Position numbers and translations under genes: made by a program
DNA from: Candidatus Latescibacterota bacterium
GTDB lineage: Bacteria; Latescibacterota; UBA2968; UBA8231
Direction of reading: 5' to 3'
Assembly (NCBI GenBank): GCA_007571365.1
Contig: RKRN01000293.1
Coordinates: 1-33,435, forward strand
Length of the DNA stretch: 33,435 nt
Notes under the pieces: model-generated
Database searches by the model: none
Told to the model about the DNA's origin: nothing
What the model saw: the letters and a program-made list of their open reading frames with translations, nothing else
Shown here: in pieces, positions 24,808 through 32,374 of the stretch
Position numbering within the stretch: the first letter of the stretch is position 1
How the letters are laid out: each line of letters starts with the position of its first letter

Positions 24808-24844
24808 GGCGGTCCGCTGCCCACGCCTAGGGCAGCGGACCGCC
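24808..24844. terminator. strong bidirectional hairpin between convergent genes
   Basis: GGCGGTCCGCTGCCC (24808-24822), a 7-base loop and the perfect complement (24830-24844) form a 15-base-pair stem between the UvrB-motif gene and the sigma factor gene, whose stops face each other. No T tract follows on either strand, so it is an atypical intrinsic terminator. Confidence 0.7.
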
Positions 24845-24852
24845 GTTCAATC

Positions 24853-25725
24853 CTAGTAAAACTCCGTCTCATCCACCAGCGCGAGAAGCGACTGGTAGCG
24901 AGTCGGGTGGCGGAGCTTGCTCAGGGCGCGCTCCTTGAGCTGGCGCACGCGCTCCCGGGTCAGGCCCATCAACCCGCCGATCTGCTCCAAGGTCAGTGCT
25001 TGGCTGCCATCGAGACCAAAGTAGAGGCGAATGATGCGCAACTCGCGGTCTTCAAGGCTGGCGAGAGCGGCCTCTAGATGGGCGCGAGCCGAGCTTTGCA
25101 AGACGTGGCTGTCGGGCGTCGCCTGATTGTCGTCGGCGAGGAGGCTGAGCAAGCTGCGATCGTCGTCCTCCTCAAAGGACTCGTCGAGCGAACGCACCGA
25201 GCGGGCACTGAGCATGGTATCGAGGACCTCCTCGGTTGGCAGGCCCAACTCAGCGGCGATTTCCTCGACATCTGGCTCGCTCTCGCGGCCTTGGCCCAGC
25301 TTGCGCACGGCCCGCGAAATGTCCTTGAGCAGGCTGAGCTTATTCAGCGGTAGGCGCACGGTGCGGGCGTGCTCGGCAATGGTCTGCAAGATGGACTGTT
25401 TGATCCACCACACGGCGTACGAGATGAACTTGTATCCCTTGGTGCCGTCGAAGCGCTCGGCAGCGGTTAGCAAGCCCACATTGCCGGCGCTGATTAGGTC
25501 CTCTAGCGAGAGACCTCGATTCTGGTAGTTTTTGGCCACATCGATGACGAAGCGCAGGTTGGCTTGAACCAACTCGTCGCGCGCGACCATGTCGCCGTCT
25601 TGGATCCGCGCCGACAACTCGACTTCTCGCTGGCGGCTCAGCGGCCTGGAATCGGCGATGTCGTCAAAGTAGAGGCGCAGCGTGTTGTCTTCGTCGTTTA
25701 GGACTTCTTGGATCGCGTAAGCCAT
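24853..25725 (-). CDS. short RpoD-family sigma-70 factor
   Basis: A 290-residue sigma factor. Region 1.2 (NTLRLYFDDIADSRPLSRQ), region 2 (ELVQANLRFVIDVAKNYQNR, GLSLEDLISAGNVGLLTAAE, FDGTKGYKFISYAVWWIKQS), region 3 (VRLPLNKLSLLKDISRAVRK) and region 4 with helix-turn-helix (LTLEQIGGLMGLTRERVRQL) are all present; region 1.1 is absent. The size matches the primary sigma factor of Bacteroidota-like bacteria as well as group 2 (RpoS-like) factors elsewhere, so it could be housekeeping or stationary-phase. AAGGAAGG eight bases before the ATG supports the start. It has a long unexplained leader (25726-26214). Its stop faces the 15-base-pair hairpin. Confidence 0.93.
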   Translation of the reverse strand: MAYAIQEVLNDEDNTLRLYFDDIADSRPLSRQREVELSARIQDGDMVARDELVQANLRFVIDVAKNYQNRGLSLEDLISAGNVGLLTAAERFDGTKGYKFISYAVWWIKQSILQTIAEHARTVRLPLNKLSLLKDISRAVRKLGQGRESEPDVEEIAAELGLPTEEVLDTMLSARSVRSLDESFEEDDDRSLLSLLADDNQATPDSHVLQSSARAHLEAALASLEDRELRIIRLYFGLDGSQALTLEQIGGLMGLTRERVRQLKERALSKLRHPTRYQSLLALVDETEFY

Positions 25726-26040
25726 GTGCGAAACCTTCCTTGGGTAAGGGTCAGTAGGTGCAAATTTTTGTACTTAGTTGCAACAATTTTGGCTGATGCT
25801 CTATAAGGCCCTTGAATTGCGCTAGTTTAGAAGCGTCAGGCTCTATGTGCTCAAAGTGCAAAATTTGCGTTCTCATTGTTTTAGTTCGGGGTTGCAAAGT
25901 ATCCCCGCGTTGCTCGATGCTCGATCTGGCAAAATTGTTCGCTCTGTATTAACAGATAGTTACGGTCGATACGGGCTGTGAAACTCTTCTGGTCGCGCAG
26001 CAGGCGACCGATGTTCCTTTCGACTCACACAGATAAATAA

Positions 26041-26055
26041 GCAAATCCAATGCCA
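26041..26055 (-). promoter_or_regulatory. sigma-54-like promoter sequence
   Basis: The minus strand reads TGGCATTGGATTTGC: TGGCAT, five bases, TTGC, one mismatch from the consensus. If used it would give the sigma factor mRNA a leader of about 300 bases. Confidence 0.4.
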
Positions 26056-26144
26056 CATTTAGTCTCTTATCGCTAAATCGCTGTGAATTTGTTACTTATG
26101 AAAAAGACGCCGCTGGGCGAGGAGCCGGTTGAGGGACCGCACAA

Positions 26145-26179
26145 GCGCAAAAGTGCAAAAAATGCAGAAAATGCAGAAG
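26145..26179. repeat. four tandem 8-9 base units
   Basis: GCGCAAAA, GTGCAAAAA, ATGCAGAAA and ATGCAGAAG follow one another directly, 35 bases past the stop of the NtrC-like gene. Function unknown; possibly a protein-binding array. Confidence 0.5.
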
Positions 26180-26214
26180 TCGCCTAGAACGGATGAATGA
26201 GCGGCCGATTCTAG

Positions 26215-27579
26215 CTACTTAGTCGCGAGGTTGTACTGCTTGATCTTGTACTGAAGGGAGCGGACGCTAATGCCCAAAATGGCGGCCGCTTGGCGGCGAT
26301 TGCCCGTGAGGCGCTGGAGGGTCTGGCGGATGAATTCGGCTTCGACCTCTTGGAGGGAAGAGCCCAGAGCCATTGAGAACTGCCTTGGGCCATCGGCTAG
26401 CTCGCCGAGCGGACCGGGCAAGTGTTCGGGGAGGATGACCGCAGCCGGGGTGGTGACCACGAGCCGCTGCAGCAGGTTGCGCAACTGGCGCACATTGCCC
26501 GGCCAATCATAGGCCATGAGGCCCTCCATCGCTTCCGGGCTGATCTTCTTGGGGGGCTTGTTTTGCGCCCGGCAGGTTTCGTCGAGGCCCATTTCGACTA
26601 AGACCGGGATGTCTTCGCGCCGCTGGCGCAAGGGGGGAATGTCGATGGGGATTACGTTGAGGCGGTAGTACAGGTCTTGGCGGAAGCCGCCTGTTGCGAC
26701 TGCGTTTTCGAGGTCGCGGTTGGTCGCGGCGATGATGCGCACATCGGCGTGGTGGACCTGTGGGTCCCCGAGCGGTTGGAACTCGTGGGACTCTAGGACG
26801 CGCAGAAGCTCGACCTGATTTTTGTGCGAGACCTCGCCAATTTCGTCGAGGAAGAGGGTCCCGCCTTCGGCGAGGGTGAAACGGCCGGGCCGGTCGGCAT
26901 GGGCACTGGTAAAGGCCCCGCGCTTGTGGCCGAACAATTCACTGGTAAAAAGCTCCTCGGTGAAACCACCGCAGTTGACGGCCACAAAGGGGGCGGCGCG
27001 GCGCCTGCTGCGATCGTGGATGGCGCGTGCGACCAGATCCTTACCGACGCCGGTCTCGCCGCGCAAGAGCACCGGCACGTCCGTTTCGGCCACTTGTTTG
27101 ATCGTGGCCGCGGCGGCCTGCATGGCCGGGCTGCGGCGCACGAGGCGGCGGAAGGGGGCTTCTTTTTCGAGGCGGTGGTGGAGCTTGCGGTTTTCGACGA
27201 CGAGTTCGAAGCGGTCGAGGGCGCGGGAGACTACGAGGCGCAGCTGGTCTAGATCAACGGGTTTGGTCACTACGTCGTATGCGCCCTTGCGCATGGCTTC
27301 GACCGCGGTGTGGACGTTGTCGTGGGCCGCGAGGATGATGCACAGCGTGTCGGGGTGGTGCTGGCCGATCGCCTGCAAAAGTTGCATCCCAGAGAGGCCG
27401 GGCATCTGCAAGTCGAGAATGGCCAAGTGAAAATTGCCCGCTTTTAGCATCCGGCGCACTTGGGCCCCGTCCGCCGCGGTTTCAATGACATAGCCGGGTT
27501 TTTGTAAGGCCTCTTGCAGCCCTTCGCGAATAAAAAGCGATTGATCGGCGATGAGGATGTTGGCTTGGAGTTGGGGCAT
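26215..27579 (-). CDS. NtrC-family sigma-54 regulator with atypical receiver
   Basis: A 454-residue regulator: receiver domain (about 7-120), AAA+ domain (about 150-375) and Fis-type helix-turn-helix (GNRRQAAAILGISVRSLQYK). The receiver has the phospho-acceptor Asp56 (AILDLQMPG) and Lys106 (VTKPVD), but the acidic pair is Asp12-Gln13 (LIADQS) and the switch Thr is Ala84 (IILAAHDN). The AAA+ part has Walker A RGETGVGKDL, Walker B GGTLFLDEIGE and RQDLYYRLNVIPI; its sigma-54 contact loop reads GAFTSA instead of GAFTGA. No histidine kinase is adjacent. The start ATG at 27579 lacks a good Shine-Dalgarno. It is transcribed away from the menaquinone operon, with only 44 bases between the starts. Function unknown; phosphorylation-independent or weak sigma-54 activation is possible. 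Confidence 0.88.
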   Translation of the reverse strand: MPQLQANILIADQSLFIREGLQEALQKPGYVIETAADGAQVRRMLKAGNFHLAILDLQMPGLSGMQLLQAIGQHHPDTLCIILAAHDNVHTAVEAMRKGAYDVVTKPVDLDQLRLVVSRALDRFELVVENRKLHHRLEKEAPFRRLVRRSPAMQAAAATIKQVAETDVPVLLRGETGVGKDLVARAIHDRSRRRAAPFVAVNCGGFTEELFTSELFGHKRGAFTSAHADRPGRFTLAEGGTLFLDEIGEVSHKNQVELLRVLESHEFQPLGDPQVHHADVRIIAATNRDLENAVATGGFRQDLYYRLNVIPIDIPPLRQRREDIPVLVEMGLDETCRAQNKPPKKISPEAMEGLMAYDWPGNVRQLRNLLQRLVVTTPAAVILPEHLPGPLGELADGPRQFSMALGSSLQEVEAEFIRQTLQRLTGNRRQAAAILGISVRSLQYKIKQYNLATK

Positions 27580-27603
27580 AAGTTCTTGTTGACAGTGATG
27601 GCA

Positions 27604-27621
27604 AGGAAATTAGCTTTTCCT
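27604..27621 (+). promoter_or_regulatory. hairpin occluding the ribosome site of ubiE/menG
   Basis: AGGAAA (27604-27609) and TTTCCT (27616-27621) form a six-base stem that contains the only Shine-Dalgarno-like AAGGA before the ATG at 27624. TTGACA at 27589-27594 could be a -35 box, but no good -10 follows. Confidence 0.3.
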
Positions 27622-27623
27622 GC

Positions 27624-28349
27624 ATGGAGAATAAACAAAACGTCGCCGAACACAAGAGGCGCAACCGCGACATGTTCAATGCCATTGCCCGGCGCTACGA
27701 CTTGCTCAACCACCTGCTCAGCGGCGGCGTGGATGTGTACTGGCGACGGCGCGCCCTCCACGCCGCCCGGCACAAGCATCCGCAGCGCGTGTTAGATTTG
27801 GCTACGGGCACGGGCGATTTTGCCCTTGCGGCAGCCCGCTTGGGGCCACAGCAGGTCGTCGGTATTGACATGGCCGTGGAGATGCTGCGGCTGGGGGCGG
27901 CCAAGGTGGCGGCCAAAGGTTCGTCCGTGCGCGTGGACCTGTTGGTCGGCGACGCTGAGCAGTTGCCGTTTCAGGATAATACCTTCGACATGGTGACCGG
28001 GGCCTTTGGGGTGCGCAACTTTGGCCACATTCCCAATGGCTTGGCCGAGGCCCATCGAGTGCTCAAACCTGGTGGACAGCTTTTGGTGCTCGACTTCTGC
28101 GAGCCTACGGCACCGCTGTTTCGGCAATTGTACTTGTTTTACTTCCACAAAGTGCTGCCCTTAATCGGTGGCCTACTCTCCGGCCAGCGCCGCGCTTACG
28201 CCTATTTGCCGCGCTCGGTGGGGGCCTTTCCTCAAGGGCGGGCCTTTGTCGAATTGCTCGTCGCGGCTGGGTTCAGCCAAGCGCAATATGCACCGCTAAC
28301 GTTGGGCATTGCCGCGGTGTACCAAGGGGTCAAAGGGCCAATTGACTAA
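27624..28349 (+). CDS. ubiE: demethylmenaquinone methyltransferase (UbiE/MenG)
   Basis: A 241-residue SAM-dependent methyltransferase that performs the last C-methylation of menaquinone. MFNAIARRYDLLNHLLSGGV is the family N-signature; VLDLATGTGDFALAAARLG is the SAM-binding loop; VTGAFGVRNFGHIPNGLAEA and RVLKPGGQLLVLDFCEP are the other UbiE motifs; and the C-terminus has YAYLPRSVGAFPQG and LGIAAVYQGVKG. All are conserved and length is normal. It is the first gene of an operon with mqnE, mqnC, mqnA and mqnP, so menG is the role here; no ubiquinone genes are in view. The start choice is fair but its ribosome site is poor. Confidence 0.93.
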   Translation: MENKQNVAEHKRRNRDMFNAIARRYDLLNHLLSGGVDVYWRRRALHAARHKHPQRVLDLATGTGDFALAAARLGPQQVVGIDMAVEMLRLGAAKVAAKGSSVRVDLLVGDAEQLPFQDNTFDMVTGAFGVRNFGHIPNGLAEAHRVLKPGGQLLVLDFCEPTAPLFRQLYLFYFHKVLPLIGGLLSGQRRAYAYLPRSVGAFPQGRAFVELLVAAGFSQAQYAPLTLGIAAVYQGVKGPID

Positions 28350-28394
28350 TGGGATACCCCTAGGTATTATGTACTCAAATTCAGGAGAAATTAG

Positions 28395-29519
28395 GTGATC
28401 TACGACGATCTTATTGGCCGCGCCGGTCTCGCCGCTATCCACGACAAAGTGCTGGCTGGGCAGCGTTTGAGCTTGGACGATGGTCTGCGCCTGTACGCCT
28501 GCGATGAACTGCCTATCTTGGGCTATCTGGCCAATATCGTCCGCGAGCGCAAAAGCGGCGACGCGGCATACTACGTGCGCAACCAGCACATCAACTACAC
28601 CAACATCTGCAACAAGCTCTGCAAGTTCTGCTCCTTCTATGTCAAGCCCAAAGACGAGCGCGGCTACGTATTATCGCCCGAGCAAGTCGCCGCACGGGTC
28701 GCCGAATACGACCAAGCCCCAATCACCGAGATCCACATGGTCGGCGGCGTCAATCCCAGGCTGCCCTATCAATACTATCTCGACGTCTTGCGGGCGATGA
28801 AGCAAGCTCGCCCCACCGCGCATCTGAAGGCCTTCACCATGATCGAGATCGCCCAAATTCAGCGCATTGCCAAAAAGCCGCTAGCCGAGATTTTTGCAGA
28901 TCTGAAGGCGGCGGGGCTAGCGTCGCTGCCCGGTGGCGGGGCCGAGGTCTTCAGCGATCGGGTCCAAGGCGACCTTTTCTGGACGAAGGCGGATTCCGAG
29001 GAGTGGTTGGAGATCGCGCAAACGGCGCATCAGGCCGGTTTGCCCTCCAATGCCACCATGCTCTACGGGCACATCGAAAACACCGCGGAGAAGGTCTATC
29101 ACCTCGTGCGACTGCGCGAAGTGCAGGACGAGACCGGCGGCTTCCTCTGCTACATCCCGCTCTCTTTTCACCCGGAGCGCACCGAGTTGGCGGACTTACC
29201 CGGGCCGACGGGTTGTCTCGATCTCAAGGAAATAGCCGTGGGGCGGCTAATGCTCGACAATTTCCCCCATGTCAAGACTTTCTGGATTATGAATACCATT
29301 GAGATTTCGCAGACCGCGCTCTGGTACGGAGCCGACGACATCGATGGCACGGTCATGGACTACGAAATCACCCGCAAGAGTTTCGGCGAGACTCAGCAGC
29401 GGCTGACGCAGTCCGAACTCGTGCAGCGCATCGTCGAGGCCGGGCGTCAGCCTCTGGAGCGCGACTCCCTCTACAATGTCGTCGCCGATACTCCGACTCT
29501 GCTGGCGGCAGCCGGATAG
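28395..29519 (+). CDS. mqnE: aminofutalosine synthase
   Basis: A 374-residue radical-SAM enzyme of the futalosine menaquinone pathway, which joins 3-[(1-carboxyvinyl)oxy]benzoate to adenosine with SAM. The iron-sulfur motif is CNKLCKFCSFY (CxxxCxxC) after NQHINYTNI. EIHMVGGVNPRLPYQYY, AFTMIEIAQI, LPGGGAEVFSD and LPSNATMLYGHIE follow the MqnE pattern. The start is a GTG with AGGAG about seven bases upstream. It ends four bases before mqnC, and the two proteins are distant paralogues. The GGGAEVFS segment and the CNKLCKFCSFY spacing favour MqnE over MqnC for this copy. Confidence 0.92.
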   Translation: MIYDDLIGRAGLAAIHDKVLAGQRLSLDDGLRLYACDELPILGYLANIVRERKSGDAAYYVRNQHINYTNICNKLCKFCSFYVKPKDERGYVLSPEQVAARVAEYDQAPITEIHMVGGVNPRLPYQYYLDVLRAMKQARPTAHLKAFTMIEIAQIQRIAKKPLAEIFADLKAAGLASLPGGGAEVFSDRVQGDLFWTKADSEEWLEIAQTAHQAGLPSNATMLYGHIENTAEKVYHLVRLREVQDETGGFLCYIPLSFHPERTELADLPGPTGCLDLKEIAVGRLMLDNFPHVKTFWIMNTIEISQTALWYGADDIDGTVMDYEITRKSFGETQQRLTQSELVQRIVEAGRQPLERDSLYNVVADTPTLLAAAG

Positions 29520-29523
29520 TGCC

Positions 29524-30666
29524 GTGATCGCCGATATTGCCGAAAAGGTCTATGCTGGGGAGCGCCTCGCACTCGACGATGCCCGTCGCTTGTACGCGCA
29601 CCACAACCTCGCCGAGCTGGGGATGCTGGCCCATTGGGTGCGCCGGCAGCAACACCCCGAGCGGGTGGTTACCTACAACGTCGGGCGCAACATCAACTAC
29701 ACCAATGTCTGTTGGGTCAAGTGCGACTTTTGCGCCTTCTATCGCCCGCCGGGTTCCAGCGCGGGCTACGTCCTGCCCAATGAGCAGATATTTGCCAAAA
29801 TCGACGAGTTGGTGGCCTTTGGCGGCGACGAGCCTAAGTCCTGTGAAATCCTGATGCAGGGCGGCCTCAACCCCAGGTTGCGCCTCAATTACTACGAGCA
29901 GTTGCTCGCGGCGATCCGAGATCGCTATCCGCAGGTGCAGCTACACTGTCTTTCGGCCACGGAAATCATCTACATCGCGCACCTGTCGCGGCTGCCGCTA
30001 GACGCGACCATTCGCCGCCTGCGCGACGCCGGGCTGGATTCGATCCCAGGTGCTGGAGCCGAGATCCTCAACGACGAGGTGCGCGACCTTATCGGCTTTC
30101 GCAAGGACCGCACCGAGGAATGGCTGGAAGTGCATCGCGTGGCGCACGAGCTGGGGATGCCGACCACTGCGACGATGATGTACGGCCACGTGGAGACGGT
30201 TGAGCACCGTCTAGAGCATCTCGACCGCCTGCGGCAGCTCCAAGACGAACGGGGTGGCTTTACCGCCTTTATCGCTTGGAATTTCCAGCCCGATCACACG
30301 GACTTGGGCGCGGACGCTACCCGCTGGAATGGCGCCAAAGCGACCGGCTACGATCACTTGCGCACGGTGGCCGTAGCGCGGCTCTTCCTCGACAATATCC
30401 CCAGCCTACAGGCTTCGTGGGTGACGCAAGGGCCTAAAATCGCCCAAGTCAGCTTGCGCTACGGCGTCAACGACTTTGGCAGCACCATGCTCGAAGAAAA
30501 CGTCGTCAGTGCCGCCGGCACTAGCCACACCAATGAGATGGGCTTAGATGCTATGGAACGGCTAATCCGCGATGCCGGCTTTGCGCCGCGGCGGCGCAAC
30601 ACTCGTTACGAGCCGGTGGCTTCGCCCTGTCGGATCGACGCTTTACAAGAGGCCGTCCATTCATGA
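29524..30666 (+). CDS. mqnC: cyclic dehypoxanthinyl futalosine synthase
   Basis: A 380-residue radical-SAM enzyme that cyclises dehypoxanthinyl futalosine. The cluster motif is CWVKCDFCAFYRPPGS after GRNINYTNV; EILMQGGLNPRLRLNYYEQL, LSATEIIYIAHLS, IPGAGAEILNDEVRDLI and PTTATMMYGHVE are typical MqnC, as is FIAWNFQPDHTDLG. I chose GTG 29524 because it lies four bases after the mqnE stop and begins IADIAEKVYAGERLALDD, colinear with family starts; ATG 29476 in the same frame would overlap mqnE by 44 bases. The stop overlaps the mqnA start as ATGA. Confidence 0.92.
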   Translation: MIADIAEKVYAGERLALDDARRLYAHHNLAELGMLAHWVRRQQHPERVVTYNVGRNINYTNVCWVKCDFCAFYRPPGSSAGYVLPNEQIFAKIDELVAFGGDEPKSCEILMQGGLNPRLRLNYYEQLLAAIRDRYPQVQLHCLSATEIIYIAHLSRLPLDATIRRLRDAGLDSIPGAGAEILNDEVRDLIGFRKDRTEEWLEVHRVAHELGMPTTATMMYGHVETVEHRLEHLDRLRQLQDERGGFTAFIAWNFQPDHTDLGADATRWNGAKATGYDHLRTVAVARLFLDNIPSLQASWVTQGPKIAQVSLRYGVNDFGSTMLEENVVSAAGTSHTNEMGLDAMERLIRDAGFAPRRRNTRYEPVASPCRIDALQEAVHS

Positions 30667-31457
30667 AGCCGCGCTTGGGCGCGGTCCCATACCTCAACAC
30701 GAGGCCCCTCGTCGTGGCCCTCGAGCGCGATCCTGCACCTTTTGCCCTGAGTTATTCGGTGCCCTCGCGCTGCGCCCGCGAGTTGGCCGCCGGCACGATC
30801 GACGTGGGAATCATTCCCGCGATCGAATACGCCCGTAGTTCACGCCCCTATTGGATCGTCCCTGATATAGCTATCGGTTCGCGGGGGCCGGTGCTGACGG
30901 TGCGCCTTTTTTGCCGCCGGCCGTTGCCGCAGGTCGAACGGATAGCCTTGGATACTAGCTCCCGGACTTCAGTGGCTTTGTTGTCCATTCTCATGCGCGA
31001 AAAGTTCGCTCTCACTCCGCAATTGATCGAAGCTCCACCCGATTTGGCGGCCATGTTAGAGTGCGCCGACGCAGCTCTGCTCATCGGCGATCAGGTCTTC
31101 CCGCACCTCGACGAGGGCTTGGAGAGTTTGGACTTGGGTCGGGCATGGACCGCTATGACCGAGCTGCCTTTTGTCTTTGCCTTTTGGGCGGGCTACCCGC
31201 AGGCACTCACACCCGCCCAAGTCCAACAATTGCAGCGGGCCAAAGATCTGGGGGTATGTCAAGTGCCATCCATCGCCGCAGCGTACAGTCGAGAATGCGG
31301 CGGTTCGCCCGAATTCTACCAGCATTACCTGACCCGCCACATCCGCTTTGATTTGGACGAGGCTGCCCAAGCCGGTTTGCGGCTGTTCTACCAATTGGCT
31401 CATCGCCACGGCCTGATCGACGCGGTTCCGCCGCTGCGCTTCTATCCAGCAGCCTGA
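30663..31457 (+). CDS. mqnA: chorismate dehydratase
   Basis: A 264-residue cytoplasmic enzyme of the periplasmic-binding-protein fold that removes water from chorismate, the first step of the futalosine pathway. It starts LGAVPYLNTRPLVVALE, the family hallmark; PSRCARELAAGTIDVGIIPA and EYARS bind the substrate; LDTSSRTSVALLSILM, ADAALLIGDQVF and ELPFVFAFWAGY are further family segments. The ATG overlaps the mqnC stop, so the genes are coupled. Length is normal. Confidence 0.93.
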   Translation: MKPRLGAVPYLNTRPLVVALERDPAPFALSYSVPSRCARELAAGTIDVGIIPAIEYARSSRPYWIVPDIAIGSRGPVLTVRLFCRRPLPQVERIALDTSSRTSVALLSILMREKFALTPQLIEAPPDLAAMLECADAALLIGDQVFPHLDEGLESLDLGRAWTAMTELPFVFAFWAGYPQALTPAQVQQLQRAKDLGVCQVPSIAAAYSRECGGSPEFYQHYLTRHIRFDLDEAAQAGLRLFYQLAHRHGLIDAVPPLRFYPAA

Positions 31458-31469
31458 AGGAAGGTCGAG

Positions 31470-32357
31470 ATGGCTCTCTTGCAGGCTATTGCGATGTACG
31501 GCCGCATGATCAAGTTCTCCCACAGCGTCTTTGCTCTGCCCTTCGCCTTTAGCGGTGCCTTGCTGGCCGCGGCTCACGCGGGTATCACCCCGGGCCAGAT
31601 CGGCTGGATTGCGCTGGCGATGGTGGGGGCGCGCAGCGCGGCGATGGGTTTCAATCGCCTCGTCGACCGCCACCTCGATGCGGCCAATCCCCGCACGCAA
31701 AACCGCGAGTTGCCGCGCGGCGTGGTTTCGCCGCAGGCTGTGGGATTGTTCGTAGTCCTGTCGGCCTTGGTCTTGGTCTTGGCAGCTTATCAGCTCAACC
31801 CGCTGTGCTTTTATCTGTCGCCGCTGGTTTTGGCCGTGCTCTTGTTCTACTCCCTGACCAAGCGCTTTACTTGGGCCTCTCACTTGGTTTTGGGGCTGAG
31901 TTTGGGTGGGGCACCGCTGGGTGCTTGGATTGCGGTCACTGGCGGCTTCGACCTCGTACCGCTGCTGCTCTGCCTAGGGGTGCTGGTTTGGGTGGCCGGC
32001 TTTGACATCGTCTACGCCTGCCAAGATCACGCCTTTGACATCCGCGCCGGCCTCCACTCTATCCCGGTGCGCTTTGGCATTGCCCGCGCTTTGTACCTCG
32101 CCCGCGCCTTGCACCTGTTGTTCGTGCTGGTGCTGATCCTCGTGGGCCGGCTGGCTGGCTTGAGCCTTTTGTACTGGTTGGGGGTAGTAGTGGTAGCCGG
32201 CCTGCTGGTGTACGAGCATCGGCTGGTGCGGGCCGACGATCTGTCCCGCATGAGCACGGCCTTTATGACGGTCAACAGCACGGTCAGCCTGATCTACTTT
32301 GCTGCGATCTGGGCCGATCTGCTCGTCTTTGGCGAGGGAGAATTGCTGCGCTTGTGA
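31470..32357 (+). CDS. mqnP: UbiA-family prenyltransferase of the futalosine pathway (MqnP)
   Basis: A 295-residue inner-membrane enzyme with eight to nine helices that would attach the isoprenoid chain to 1,4-dihydroxy-6-naphthoate. The first Asp-rich motif is NRLVDRHLDAANPRTQNREL, and the second is YACQDHAFDIRAGLHSIPVR; both are characteristic of MqnP rather than UbiA or MenA. It has AAGGAAGG at the right distance before ATG 31470 and lies 12 bases after mqnA. It ends the operon; the next gene starts 18 bases later but has different composition and is probably a separate acquisition. mqnB, mqnD and mqnL/M are not in the window. Confidence 0.9.
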   Translation: MALLQAIAMYGRMIKFSHSVFALPFAFSGALLAAAHAGITPGQIGWIALAMVGARSAAMGFNRLVDRHLDAANPRTQNRELPRGVVSPQAVGLFVVLSALVLVLAAYQLNPLCFYLSPLVLAVLLFYSLTKRFTWASHLVLGLSLGGAPLGAWIAVTGGFDLVPLLLCLGVLVWVAGFDIVYACQDHAFDIRAGLHSIPVRFGIARALYLARALHLLFVLVLILVGRLAGLSLLYWLGVVVVAGLLVYEHRLVRADDLSRMSTAFMTVNSTVSLIYFAAIWADLLVFGEGELLRL

Positions 32358-32374
32358 CGGGGAAAGGAAAATAT

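Larger units (their letters stand above)
25726..26214. other. long AT-richer leader of the sigma gene with repeated motifs
   Basis: This 489-base non-coding region contains GTGCAAATTTTTGTAC (25758-25773) and GTGCAAAATTTGCG (25856-25869), both near-palindromic. A hairpin GGTCGC-GCAGCAG-GCGACC lies at 25991-26009, and a sigma-54-like site on the minus strand at 26041-26055. Four phased copies of an 8-9 base unit occupy 26145-26179. No open frame here looks like protein. Confidence 0.55.

Noticed and set aside
25991-26009. Hairpin GGTCGC...GCGACC as terminator of the NtrC-like gene
   Set aside because: It is more than 200 bases past the stop and has no T tract on the relevant strand.
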